Positions 22,308-34,600 of a stretch of DNA of 64,000 bases are shown piece after piece. The DNA comes from Dentipellis sp. KUC8613. Lineage: Eukaryota > Basidiomycota > Agaricomycetes > Russulales > Hericiaceae. Within the stretch, counting starts at the first letter, position 1; the number at the start of each line of letters is the position of its first letter. The position numbers were made by a program, and so were the translations under genes. Where the stretch lies: assembly GCA_002286715.1 (NCBI GenBank), contig NSJX01000024.1, forward strand, positions 1 through 64,000, written 5' to 3'. A model generated the notes under the pieces. The model ran no database searches and was not told the origin of the DNA. It worked only from the letters and a program-made list of their open reading frames with translations.

Positions 22308-24756
22308 TCAGTTCCAGCCCTGGATCATAATTGATTCATCGTCGCGATAATTTTCGTCAACTACATCCTGACCATATGAGTGAGGAGGCGACAAAGGTGA
22401 GCCAGGGGTAAACATGAAGCCTCGCTGAATAGAAGAGAGCAGTGCTGAGATTGGTGTCTTGTTACTCGTGATGTCACCGTTCAAAAGCGGCACAGAAGAC
22501 TTTATGGGAGTCTTTTCTGCAGGTGCGATTTCTTCGGAAGGCTCGATAGATGATGCTGCAACCTCCGCCACATTACTGATTGGAGACTTGGGAGAGGTCG
22601 GCGATGGCAGATTGTCAACTGGTTCGGGATTTGGGACAGCACAAGATGGGCGGGTTTCTCCTGGTCGAACCATATCCTGCCTCTCATTGGCCTCAGATAT
22701 TGGCGATGGTGGTCGAGAGTCAGGCAGTGACACCTCCTTTGGATCGATCATTTCTTCGCGGACTGACTGTGGCGGAGGTTGCGCCGTTTGAATGGGACCA
22801 GACATCAAAATCTCTATACTTTTATTCGGCTTGAGGTTGGATCCTACAACCGAATCCCGACCGGAAGACTTCGCTTTCGATGTCGCTGCGCCTGCACGAG
22901 CCTGGGTTGTCGTTGTCCGAGATGTCAACTTGCGTTCCGTAGCAGTAGCCTTCATACGAGCGAGTTGCGAAAGAGTAGGTTGCGAAATATCCCTCCCCCG
23001 CATCTTCTGACCAGTCGTACCCATGGCCACTGAAGAAGACGAAGTAGCATGTCGAGATGGCTCAGTTGCCTTGGCAGTCTTTGCCCGCACAGGCCCCTTC
23101 GTCCGTAACCCCGAAGTGCTGGAAGTCGGAGCTGTGGCGTTATTGAAACCTTTTGATCTGCAAGATGGAGGGGTGAGCAAATGCAGTCGATCGCAAAGAT
23201 AGGTCGAAGTGAAGTGGACGAACGTCGTTTGAGTATTCTGATCCGGCACTACTGAGTCAACGACTGGCGTTTTGATTGCAATTTCCTTTGGTGGCATTGG
23301 TACTCGTCTCGCTCCGACGGTGACCTTATCCATGCTGTCCTGTGAGGGTCGTAGTGGAGGTGCCATCTGAAGTGCGTTCTTGGAAGGCTTTAAAGGTTCA
23401 GTGTCTTTTCCCGATGACTCGCTATGTATGGAAGGGTTGCAATATCTTGTAGGCGGTGTGCTTTGATCCAGCTCGCCACGTCGGGGATTGGACGATGTTT
23501 CGATGGGAGCTAATTTAGCAGGCCCTGGCTGAGGTGGTGGTCCGGGTCGTAACCGAGCAGCCACTGAGTGGGAACGACGAAGAGGAACTGTCGGCGGAGG
23601 ACGCATTGCCTTGCACTTATCTGTACCGGCAATGGGCCTGTTCCCGCTTTGTCCGAGCTTAGGAGGTGGTCGAGATCCTTGACCTCGGCTGCCATTTGGT
23701 GCTGACTTTGAGGGATCAGGCTGATCTCCGACGAGCCTCGTATGGACAGCCACAGCCACGAAAGGTTTCGCCGAACCGATTGACGATGACTGATTACGGC
23801 CGTGAACAACCTGCGGGGGGGCCTTTTGTTCATCGGCCCTTGGTACCGACGGCATCGCGGAACCTGGCCGGATGACTATTGAACGCGTAGAATGTGAAGA
23901 CATTGATGAACCCGGGCGGGACGTTGCGGTAGTGGCGATGTTGAGATATTTTTTCGCAGTCGATGAAAGAGGGTATGTGAAGCTGCGTCTAGTATTTTAG
24001 AATGCACTGGAAACCGCAGGAGAATGGTAACGAACGTACGTATCGACGCGATCAGGTAGGAGGATTCTGTATGCATCAAAGACCTTCCTACTAATCCTAC
24101 GCACATCACCATTTGCATCAGTTGCCGTGGTACGGATAGCGTTCTCGATATCTAGGGCGCGAGCCTCCTTCTCCAAGTCGGGCGGATTAAAGCAGTTCAG
24201 GCAAGCAAGGATCCCAGAGATTGCAGTCTGTCTCATAGAAATCGATTTGTCGGCCAGGGAGTTGACAAGGTAAGGCAATATCGAAGGAAGTTGAGTGCTC
24301 TCGATGATTGTCTCCACGCCGGCCCTAGCACGTGCGACGAAGACCTTGTTGGGGCGCCCACAGATAGCGAGCAGAACAGGAAGGTATAGATGCAAAAGTG
24401 GTTCGAACCCCTTCCCAAGACCCTGGGCAACATAAGAGAGCATCGCTATAGCAGTAGATGCCAGCCTCGAGCGCTCAGACGTAGCGGCATTGGCGGTCGG
24501 CCGCGATATCGAGCGGAGGAACGGAACTAAAGATGCAGGATAGTCACAAGCACCAGCCTGGGCAAGCGCTCCAAGTCTAGAGAAAGCCGTTGCAATCTTC
24601 TCCCATGTCTCTTCAGTTTCGACGAGTTGCAAAGGTGATTGCAGAACGGACAGCTCCTTTTGGAGATCTGCTGCTGAATCGCACTGAAGATGGTCAGATG
24701 AAGAAACGAAGATACGAAAGCCAACGTACCTTGATAGGAAGTGACTTACTCGGCAT
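22308..24756 (-). CDS. STU1: CLASP/Stu1-family microtubule-associated protein
   Basis: Exons: 24730-24756, 24040-24683, 22308-23988 (783 aa, or 761 aa if the 66-nt segment 23158-23223, which has GT-AG ends and a pyrimidine-rich 3' side, is an intron). Residues ~10-230 form the CLASP N-terminal TOG-like domain: ETWEKIATAFSRLGALAQAG, the SERSRLASTAIAML helix, CGRPNKVFVARARAGVETII, LPSILPYLVN. CLASPs stabilise microtubules at kinetochores and in the spindle. The remainder is Ser/Pro/Lys-rich, with RPGSAMP and SRPGSSM-type basic patches as in CLASP linkers. A second TOG domain and a C-terminal helical domain are not apparent, so the protein is shorter than yeast Stu1 or animal CLASP. It lies head to head with RMT2. 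Confidence 0.82.
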
Positions 24757-24979
24757 ACAGGTGGGTAAGTATGCGTGCAGTGAGGGGTGTTATCAGAGAA
24801 GTAAGCAGGGGGAAGGAAAGAAGAACTTGAAGTCGCTGGTAAAGGTCAGACACGTTGTATATCCACGCGGCTCTGTGAACCGCACGTGATCGTGAACCGA
24901 CCCGTCGCTGCGGACTCGGTGGTTCGACGCAAACTTTTGTCATAATTTGTCGATTGCACCGTGCCCACTGGTCGAGATC
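24757..24979. promoter_or_regulatory. Divergent promoter region, STU1/RMT2
   Basis: 223 bp separate the start codons. No motif is claimed. Confidence 0.35.
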
Positions 24980-26404
24980 ATGGAGAAAGACAGCGAGGCC
25001 GACGAGCTTGTCGTACTTGGCCGACTTCTTATTGATGCTGTACTCGCACGCAAGCCCATCCTCGACATCAGGGTCATCATAGACGATGGAGCACCTCTGT
25101 GGTTCCAGGATGAAGACGGCTGGTCCGTATTACATGCTGCAGCAAACAACGAGGATGAAGATCTTGTAAAGCTTCTGTTGGCGGAAGGCGCTATCTGGAA
25201 TGCCAGTATGTCATTGTCGACCCTTCTACATGGCAGGGAGAACCTTATATGGATCATGAAGTCGACAATCTGGGCAACTCGGCGGGAGATATTGCCCTGT
25301 CCCTGAACAATCAAGTCTGCTACCGTTTGATCAGAGACGCAGGAATTCGTTCTGGTGGGATATCTTCTTCCTGTAGAACTCGTATTGAAGTTGATGATTA
25401 TATGGGCAGAATTGCTGCTACAACTTTTGTCTTCCAAAGATGCCGTTGCAGAGACTATGCTACTACAAACAACGGATGCTTCAGCCTTTGGTTCAACCGA
25501 TGCTTTTATCTCCTCCGATCTCAAATACACGACGGATGAGCATGGTCAAGAAATCTGTCTGTTGACTACAGAACAAGGTGATGTAGGAGTGATGATGGGC
25601 TGGGAACGTGGTATCAGTCAGTCTTCAATCAATCTTTTTAGATTGATTTGATTTGACATTGGATAGTATAAAGTGCGAGAAACCGTCCAAAAACTCAAAT
25701 TCAACACAAGCCCCGAGAACAACGAGACCAAGGTGCTCAACATTGGCTTTGGTCTCGGTATCGTGAGCCCATTCTGTCAATTACTGTGTTTTGCGATAGT
25801 CCAAACTGCTCGGCAGATTGACACCTTTCTTCAAGAAGCGCTACAACCTTCACTACACGTGATCATTGAACCTCATCCCGACGTCCTCCACCATATGCGG
25901 GCGTTGGGATGGTATGACAAAACCAACGTCCAGATCTTAGAGGGAAAATGGCAGTCATTCATTGACAAGGATCAAATTCTGAGCATTGGTGGATTCGACG
26001 TGATCTTTACGGACACGTTCTCAGAAAATTATGATGGTGTGCCCTGCTTCCATGACCGAACAGTCTCTTTCTAACCGCTTCCTAGATCTTCAGGAATTCT
26101 TTGCTCATCTCCCGGATCTTCTTGCAGGTCCCGATGCTCGCTTCAGCTTCTTCAATGGTCTTGGGGCAACCAGTGGGTTCCATCCAACTTTTCTTCATCT
26201 TATTTGTATCGAAATTTATGCATAGATGCACTATTTTATGATGTATACACACGCCTATCCGAGCTTCATCTTGCTGATGTAGGCATCGACGTGGAGTGGA
26301 GTGATGTAGATGTCACAGGTGGGGGAGATGAGAAAAGATGGGGCGAAACAAGGAAGTACTTTGCCTTGCCATACTATCGTTTGCCTGTAGGACGCATGAA
26401 ATAA
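24980..26404 (+). CDS. RMT2: Protein arginine N5-methyltransferase Rmt2
   Basis: Seven exons: 24980-25205, 25262-25354, 25377-25610, 25674-25762, 25817-26036, 26086-26172, 26226-26404 (375 aa). Rmt2 methylates the delta nitrogen of arginine, with ribosomal protein uL11 as the known yeast substrate. The N-terminus has ankyrin-like sequence (DEDGWSVLHAAANNEDEDLV). Then comes the conserved DEHGQEIC and GVMMGWER region, the S-adenosylmethionine motif VLNIGFGLGIID, the acidic post-I motif VIIEPHPDVL, and GFDVIFTDTFSENYDD. The C-terminus WSDVDV ... LPYYRLPVGRMK is family-typical. The frame between exons 2 and 3 is kept only by removing a 22-nt GTGGG...TGTAG segment; otherwise one base must be missing there. 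Confidence 0.93.
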
Positions 26405-26993
26405 TTGTATTTCTCTGCTACAAAAGAGGACGGGCAGAGACATTACGATAATCTGATTGGCCAGACAAAGAGTCGTTCGCATTGGCTGAACGCACAAACG
26501 GACATCCTGGTTGGCTCTCGCAAGCGGCAAGCGGCGGCCCGAAATCCGCGTCCTGATCCTGAAGAACTCGCGAATCCTGTCTTCGAATCCCGATGTGGCA
26601 GAATCCCATACTTCAGGAGGTTCACTCATGAGCAACAAATGTATCATTGTAAATGAGCACGAGCAGACATATTCAAGCTTCAAGAGCATTGACAGCAGAC
26701 ACAGGCCTCACGGGCAATTATGATTGTTTTGACGGGACCAGGGCACGCTCGAGCACCAGCGTGCAAACGGACATCAGCACGATCATGAGCCGCAAACACG
26801 GGCACGAGCAAATAAGATTTTTGACGGGGATCCATCTGCAGATAAAGATGAAGGAAGAAAGGAAGAATACATTACATTTTGTTCCTTGAGCACAAGCAAT
26901 CATGAGCACGGGCAGGCATGTTTTCAAGTAGATATGAGCGCTAGCATAAGCAAACACGAGCACGAGCACGAGCATGAGCAAAGAAGGGTACTA
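26405..26993. other. Intergenic stretch with GAGCACG microrepeats
   Basis: No supported gene. From about 26730 to 26985 there are scattered CACGAGCA and GAGCACGAGCACGAGCACG units, a low-complexity stretch ending where the family C element begins. Confidence 0.5.
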
Positions 26994-27661
26994 TGCTGTA
27001 CCCTGAAATGGAACGCCGCGGGCTAGAAGTGGAACATGGCTTTGTGGTAGCCGCTACTGCCACAAAAACTAGCTCATCAGAAAGCTACTTTATCCCTGTT
27101 TCTGCTTATGAGACTACGATTTTTTCAATGCATGTCTGAGTCTGCCAGAGAGATGCCGGCGACGAGGGTTTTCCGCCTGCGATAAGGAGTGGAACAGTCA
27201 CAATCAGTCACGGTTAGTCAGCGGGTTTCAGAGTCAGCTATGCGGTGAGCCAGGGAGAATCGCCGTTTGCCGGTCGGACTTTAAAGCACACGAGTCACGC
27301 ACAGACTCCTCAGAGTGTAATCTCTTTCTTTCAAGAGAACAGATAATGCTATCGTTCCGGAATGTGAAGAGAAGGCAGAGAAGAGGTAAAGAAATGCTCC
27401 CCTATTTTTTCAGAGATTTAGCTATTTTACTCGCCTCAGCCCTGAGCGTTCCATTTCGTCCATCACAAAACTTGCGCACTGTGCGATTTTTCATGCTCGT
27501 AAATTGCCTCCCTCCCTCTCGATATCTTAGATGCGTATTCACAGCATAGAGAACTACACGAGATTAAATTGACGAGGCAGTAGAGTGCGTGAGGCAAGAG
27601 CAGTGAGTGCATTTATGCGTCTGTTCCATTACTAGCCCGCGTTCCATTTCGGGGTACAGCA
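26994..27661 (-). mobile_element. Family C MITE, copy 2 (668 bp, inverted)
   Basis: This is the reverse-orientation copy of 5740-6407, with identical length, the same terminal repeats (TGCTGTACCCTGAAATGGAA) and TA flanks. Differences noted by eye are single bases. The similarity over the full length implies recent mobilisation or gene conversion. Confidence 0.85.
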
Positions 27662-28183
27662 TAGTATGTATAAACTTGCATCATTCCTGGCCATGGACAT
27701 CACGACAGGGAATCTCAATATACGGTCAAAATGGGGCCACAGAGCCGCCCGCGCAGCCGGACGGCGGCAGTGGCCCCCATGTTGATATGTGATCACTGTG
27801 TCTTTTCTCGAACAGTGTCTGCTGTGCTCTTTACAGACGTCCGTGAGAGACGATCACTTCACCATTGAACCTGTATCCATGGTTTCTGGGAGCATGAGGA
27901 TTTTTTATTCTTAGCCGCCCCCGATACTATCAGTGGACACCACTTCGTTAGGGACGGTATGTATGTAAGAAAGCTGTGTCTTCACAGGGTGGCTGATAAA
28001 CGACTCACTGGCTGTCGGACGGGTCGGTCACTTCTTGTCTCCAACCACCACCACCACTTTCTATCCTTTACTCCTAGGTCTCTGCGAGATCCTCGACTGG
28101 CTCGAGTTCTTTGTACCGCACCCCGCTTGTACTGCCCCAACCTGGTCGTTGTTTCTCCGGTCGCACTTGTTTCATCTCTCTAG

Positions 28184-29228
28184 CCATCAAGAATCTCAGA
28201 AATGTCGATGTTCGCTCAGATGCCCATGCGGTCGTCCAATTCTATTATCCTCGTACGTCATCAGACGATTTTATCTATCGTGCAAATTATTAAGGGCCAC
28301 GACAGTATCTTTCTCGCAAGGAACCTCCTCCGTTGCTGCCCATTGAGTTGCAAGGACATGTGCGTGGCGACATCTTCTGTTTCCAGCCCTTTCTCATCTG
28401 CCATTAGGTCGGCCCAGAGACTTGGGCGATGCGGATCCCAGCCCTTACAATGCTGGCATCGCGGTTTCACAAACCTATCTTCGAAGGACTCTGGTTGTTG
28501 GCGGCGTTCATGTTTGCAAACAATGATTCAACTTCCAATGTTTGGATACTAACTCTCGGTTCATCTGTAGTGCGTCTATTGCTGTCCCCGCCGCCGTGTA
28601 TCCTACCATCTTCCACGCGCTAGACAAGGACGACAATGGTAACTCCCGGTTCCGCGACGATCAACCATTTTTTCAAGCACGCGCCGCTACCGTAGGCATA
28701 TTTATTGGAGTATCTCTGTTGTTCTGGGTGCCTTTGCTGGTGTGGAAGATGATAGGTCAGAGTCGGGCCAACGCTCTCGTGAGGCGATGGAGTGAAGATG
28801 ACCTAAGACTGAAGGGTCCCAGCGCTTTCATCCCTGTCTGGAAAATGAATATGCCTAGTTTCTGGAATTCTAGCGCGGTATGTATACATTCTATTAACCA
28901 AACTGCTCAATCTTATAGGATGTCTGCAGCGACTCACTGTCTCTCTCCCGCCGTCGCAAGCCCCTACTACTTTCCACCCTGCCGCTTATCTCCCCTCGGC
29001 ATGTTTTGAATTCGAACTGTATTTGGCCTTTTTAGACTGATCACGATTGTACAGTGGATTAACGGACCAACCGATCCTGCCGCTGGAATGTACTACTACC
29101 CGGTGCAGAATGGTCCTGGAAGTCAACTGCAGCCCAACATTGCTGGCAATGCTGGTGTATATGGTGATGAGAAAGCCCCCGCGTACACGGGTGGAGAGGG
29201 TAGGCACTACGATGATATCAAGGTCTGA
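28184..29228 (+). CDS. Membrane protein of unknown function (5' end and 3' junction uncertain)
   Basis: Supported exons: 28184-28252, 28295-28359, 28408-28511, 28571-28877, 28930-29002, 29055-29228. Continuous coding sequence includes YLSRKEPPPLLPIELQGH, a first strong membrane segment formed across an intron (FEGLWLLAAFIASIAVPAAV), a second (VGIFIGVSLLFWVPLLVWK), a conserved-looking FIPVWKMNMPSFW, and a Pro/Gly/Tyr-rich tail ending RHYDDIKV. The first four splices preserve phase; several have TACTAAC-like branch points. The last junction (after LPSA, into WINGPTDPAAG) is one nucleotide out of phase with canonical sites, so either a 1-nt frameshift or an unrecognised splice is present. The true start lies upstream and was not resolved. 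Not recognised as a named family. Confidence 0.5.
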
Positions 29229-29425
29229 AGATATATTCTTCGATGTTATCTGTAGAAGTAGGTGGTGGTGGATGCTCTAATGTAGCTGTTTGAGGTGACC
29301 GACGTTCTTGTGTCTGACATCCATGTGATGCTGGACAGATCTAAGTAACACAGGAGTTATGGACTAATCAGCAAGCTATTGTCAATAATTGTGGTTCGGG
29401 ATGAGGCATTTATTCTGCAATCATT

Positions 29426-29965
29426 CTACGTATTTGTCGAGTATGCCTTTAATTCGACCCCGATATTCTGTCCTGCTTCAGGCTGTCGATATCTAATATC
29501 TTCGATAGAAGGACATTCAGAATTACAGTAATTGCAGCCCACGAAATCAGCAAACTCCCTTACAGAGTGCACTGCACTCTTGACATGCTCCTGGAGCTGC
29601 GGAGAAAGTGCGACCATATCGGTGAGAGATGACAAAATTGAGCTGCCAGGAGACAGGGCAAGAGCGGATGCTTGCTTGGCGGAATTTGCACCTGACAGCG
29701 CATGCACCAGCGAATTTACATATGCTGGGACCTTTGCATTCATCACGGCTGCACATTGAACTAAACCAACCGTGCCACCGAACGAGCGGGACTGGTGCCA
29801 TTGCGTCAAAAGATTGTAAAATCATGAGATGCTTGGAAGGAACGGCTTACAAAAAATGTGAATAAGGTTACGGCTGCGAGGGGGTCTGAAGATCTGAAGA
29901 CTGAGGCAATCGATTTTTGCGTTAGGTCCAGTCACAGTCCTCGCTCCAATGCGAAAGATAAAATG
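29426..29965 (-). pseudogene. Decayed C-terminal fragment of an MFS transporter
   Basis: After a probable intron, the frame reads SRSFGGTVGLVQCAAVMNAK and runs to a stop, ending NIGVELKAYSTNT. Joined upstream to DPLAAVTLFTFF, this resembles the C-terminal transmembrane region of 14-span fungal drug transporters. Just upstream, GPNAK can be connected only by skipping one A in a run of five (about 29919-29923), which indicates a frameshift. No N-terminal transporter half exists in the ~800 bp before BET5. I infer a truncated relic; a real but badly split gene is the alternative. Confidence 0.45.
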
Positions 29966-30765
29966 TAGATTGAGTAGCACCAGTATGGCCCTGCCAAATA
30001 CAAATAATGCGGCTTGGACCACGCAGACGTCGAAGGAAGGGAAGATGTCTAACGGCGAGATTGGCTCAGCCCACAAAACTCGAGACCTGCTGGGCGTCAA
30101 TGACGTTTGCCCCCGTTAGAGGATGTACCCCTACTACAGGAAACACCATATAACGCCACCGACGATGAAGCATTCGATGACCTTGACGTCGATTCCAATA
30201 TTCAGTCGACACCCAATCCAAGGCTAGAAGCATAAGTCACGAACTCCTGCTGTGATGAGAAGAGGACACCAATCCCTTCCAGGAGTAAGAGCACCTAGCT
30301 CCAAGTACGAATCCCTGCCACATATCCGACTGTATACAGCAAAGACAAGATTGTGGAATATTGCCAATTAATACCATCATTGAGTAAGTCTTTCAGTGAT
30401 ACATGGCCACAGCTTGGTCAACACCTCGTATTACTGCGCCTGTGAGGCGGGCAATGCCGGCCCAGTGTAATAGCCATTACGTCACGCCTACGTACATTGG
30501 TAGTTAGCCAGTTGCGCCAGATCTGATCTACCAGGGTCACGGTGACTAGGGCATTACTGCTTCCACCGTTCTTGACTCAATAACCCAATCGTGAGCTCTC
30601 CTAGTTGTTGTCAAAGTCAAGACGGTATTGACTACATCGACGGTCATGTACAGCGATACACAGCACTGTCTAGATCTGGGCAAGTAAGTCTCTCCCCGCT
30701 CCTTGGTAGACCGGATGTAATGACTTTGTCTGTAGGACTCTAAGTCATTCATTGAGAGCTCAGAG
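29966..30765. other. Unassigned stretch upstream of BET5
   Basis: No supported gene. The first part may be further decayed transporter sequence. Confidence 0.4.
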
Positions 30766-31532
30766 ATGACCATCTACAGCTTCTACATATACGATAGGTA
30801 AGCCCTGATGTGCCCCAATCGTAGACACATGGACGGGACTAATTCTACTAGACACTGCAACTGCGTGTTCTACTCCGACTGGCATCGAACAAAACGTCCG
30901 AAGACGGCGAATGAGGGCGGCATTTTGCCGGGTGTGTCTCGCACGATATCCCCTGTGCCACCATCAGTCGATTCTTCGTCTAACGGCACGCCATTTACAA
31001 GTCCAAGGAACACCTTGGCGTCTGGTTCGGGTGTCGTCGTTGCAGTCGGCGACGCTACGTCACACTCCATTCCAGCGCTCCTGCAGACCCAGACCATCTC
31101 CACATCCCCATCTACACTTCAAACATCATCGACTGGCCTACCATTCGATGAAGAGGCGAAGCTCGTTTACGGCGTCATCCTGTCGCTGAGGAATATGATA
31201 AAGCGATTGTCGGGGAGGTAAGTGTAATATTAATTCCCACCGTATTCTTGCTTACCATCTAATACAGAGATGAACAGTTTGTGAATTATCGCACATCTGC
31301 ATACAAGCTTCACCTATACGAAACTATGTCCGGGTATAAGTTTGTCATGCTTAGCGACCCCCTCACCGATTCACTTCGATTCGTTCTTCGCTCAATACAC
31401 GGTGGCCCCTTCTTGGAGTACGTTGTGCGGAACCCTCTCATCAGCATGGATTCTAAGGAGAAAGGCATCGACAACGAATATTTTCGTGCCAGTGTAGATC
31501 GTCTGGTTAGAGGGTTGTCTGTTTTTAATTGA
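30766..31532 (+). CDS. BET5: TRAPP complex subunit Bet5/TRAPPC1
   Basis: Three exons: 30766-30797, 30852-31217, 31268-31532 (220 aa). It begins MTIYSFYIYDRHCNCVFY, the longin-fold signature of the Bet5/TRAPPC1 family, continues with SDWHRTKRPK, and after an insertion resumes with EEAKLVYGVILSLRNMIKRL, YKLHLYETMSGYKFVML, SLRFVLRSIH and GIDNEYFRASVDRLVRGL. TRAPP is the GEF for the Rab Ypt1 and tethers vesicles at the Golgi. The insertion of roughly 70 residues, Ser/Thr/Pro-rich, makes the protein longer than the usual ~145-160 aa; it lies in one open exon without stops. Confidence 0.93.
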
Positions 31533-31631
31533 AGACTGAGTCGTCCAATTGTGTAAAGTATGATATACAGATTCCTTATATCGTCAGTGTGATATACAAG
31601 CCGCTATATTCCAAAGCCACCTATACCCACA

Positions 31632-34600
31632 CTACTCTGGACCGCCCTTTGCTTCCATTGACATGACACCCTCCTGTTCGCTGTCCGCCAGCTGCTTTCG
31701 TAGTGTCTTCATCAGTGACGTCTCCATGTCTTTCTCCGCCTTCTGACTTGTTTCACCGTCCGGATCTCCCGCAACCGCCTCGTCTAATGCTAGCTTGGTT
31801 TGACCTAGTCGAAGCATGTCCTCTTCTATGGTTCCGCGGGTAATGAGCTTGATGACATCGACGTCTTGTTTCTGGCCTATTCTATAGGCTCGATCTTGAG
31901 CCTGTCGGTCATTATGAGGATTAAAATCCTGATCGAAACTATGCAAGATACTATCAGAAAACATCGTTCCAGACTGAGAGCGAAATTCTCCAACTCACAT
32001 TATAACGACGCTAGCAGCAGTCAGGTTAATGCCCATACCACCAGCTTTCGTCGATAATAAGAACACGGGTATCGATTCATCCTCGGTGAACTCGTCGACC
32101 AGAGATTGCCGGACGTCGACAGGAGTAGAGCCAGTCAGGACCAGGTGCTTGATATGACGTTGCTTGAGAACTACTTGTAGGATGTCCAGAATTTGAGTAA
32201 ACTATATGGTTATGGGTAAGCCAAAGTCAGAATATCGACTCTTTAAAAGATAGTACCTGGGAGAATATCAAAATCCGACGGTTCTCTACTTGGTATATTT
32301 CCAATAGTCTAAGCAAAGTCTTGATTTTTCCAGCTTGGAGATAACAGTCATTGTCCTGAAGGAACTTCTGCGTAGACTGCAATCATTGTAAAAGAGATAT
32401 CCATTGATGAAAAGAGAGCGATGAAAAATTTACCCTGTACGTCAGGAGGAACACCTGCAGCTCTGCGTCTGTCATAACCTCCATATCCTCCTTGACAAGT
32501 TGTGCGATTGCTCCCCGCTTCCGAAAATCTGGCTCCTTCATGAGCGCCTTGGTAATCGCATCCAGCGTCTTGTCGGTGAAAAGTTTTCTAAAAAGCATGG
32601 GGTGGGACGCTGCCTTTCGCAGGTCCATGAGGATATTGGCACTGTTCGCGAGGTACATTTTATCCTTAGTTCGGGCGGTAGCCTTCGTCTTCTTCGCCGG
32701 CTTGTTTCGACCATTTGTAGGCGGCGTTTCTGAACCAGGAGTAAGGTTTTCGAAGTCAAATACTGTTTTGCGAGAGCGTTGCAACGCGTCATCATAGATG
32801 GCGCGTTGTGAGGCTGACATATCACACCATTCTATGCGTTCAGTCTTGATTGGAAGCTCCTTCAACACCTGGGGAAAATGGAAAGTTCGATTAGACCCCA
32901 ATCCTTGATCGAGACGTAGGCATTGAACACACTTGGTCTTTGCGACGGCGCATAACGAACGGTGTCATCATTTTCTTCGCCCTTGACACACGCTCTTGTG
33001 CGAGTAGTGTGATGTCTCCCTTAGCCTTGAAGACTGCGCGCAATGAATCCAGGGACTCGCTAAGGAGCGTGGGTAGAATGAAATTCATGAGAGACTATGC
33101 GTGTTTGTATAAGCGAGACTCCTATGGAAGAAGAAACTACTTGACGACTCACCACGAGTTCCTGCAAATTATTCTGCAGAGGAGTCCCTGTCAACAGTAA
33201 CCGCCATCTGGATTCATTCCGCATTAATGATTGATAGCGTTGGCTCTCGAAATTCTTCAGAACATGCCCTTCGTCGAAGACGCAGGCCTTTGTGAGAGTG
33301 TGAGATATTAAATGCAACTGTGAGGTCCTCTACTTACGTCCCACTCTACTCTCCGGAGAAATTTGCGATCTTTGTCGTCTCCTGAGGCCAAGTTGTACGT
33401 TGTGATCAGCACCTCCCACCCACCCTTCTTCTTTTTCAATTGCGTGTCCATCAAATTCTGTCGCAACATGGGCCGCTCGTCTTTTGGCCCATAATACGTC
33501 TGCACAGATATTAAAGGTGCGAATCGGGCAAATTCCCTGACCCAATTCTCAAGTGTTGATGATCTAGTGGCACCGTCAGATGACTAATCGTGAAAGGGGT
33601 CGCTAAGCACGTACGGTACAACAATGAGATGGGGCCCCTTGCTTCCTTGCTCTTTCAAATAAGCAAAGAAACTGATTACTTGCGCCGTCTTGCCAAGGCC
33701 TTGAATATCGTTATTGTGAGCACATACTCCTATGAGAAAGCTTACAAAACATACCCATCTCATCAGCAAGTATGCAGCTGTAGCCTTCTTGATAGAGAAG
33801 GCGAAGCCAATTGACCCCAAGAAGCTGGTACTCTTTCAGCTTCATGCTGCTTGAGAGAAGTTTAGGTTGTTCCGTCAAAAAATCTTTGGGTTTCGCCTTA
33901 TTCGAGAGATTCAAATATCTAAGGCTGGTCGCGCCTTCCTCGAACGGTTCACTAGAATCAGGCGTCGCAGATGGGTCCGTTGACGTGTCATTGGGCACTG
34001 CGAAGCCTGCCTTTTGTTTTCCATTCCCTGATCCGCTAGACCAAGATGTTATCGTAGCACGCAACCCTGCTCCGATGCGCTCGCATTGCTCGAGGACATC
34101 ATCGACGGCACCGTAACCACGAAATATGCGAACACAGTCCTCAAACATACGCGGGCTGATCCCGGCGGGACCAGCTTTCTTCTTTCCTTGTCCAAGTTTC
34201 GTATTAAGATCATCGACCGACTCGAATGGACGCAGGTTGATGATGCCAGTTGCCTGAGCTTCGGTGCAACCTGAGAGGGCGCAGAATCAGAAACGGGATA
34301 CATAAATATACACAAGGCATACCTGTGAGCTGCTGCAATCCAGGAGACGACGTACTGTTGAAGTAATTGAGGGTCCGACGCTCATCCGTCATCTCGTCCT
34401 TGGGTCCGCGTTGGAGGCGACCAACCTTGGTCTGTGCAGTTGGCAATTCATCCTCCTCATCGGACTCAACCATCCGTTTCGGCTTCTTGCGACGGTGGCC
34501 GACGACCGGTGTGATGGGGCTATGTGGGGAGGGTGGAATGTCGATGGGCCACCTGAGAGGAGATGTGATCACTCCTTCGGAAGACGGCTGGATGTTCAGA

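Noticed and set aside
24403..24414. GGTTCGAACCCC resembling a tRNA B-box
   Set aside because: It lies within the coding sequence of the CLASP N-terminal domain and no cloverleaf can be drawn around it.
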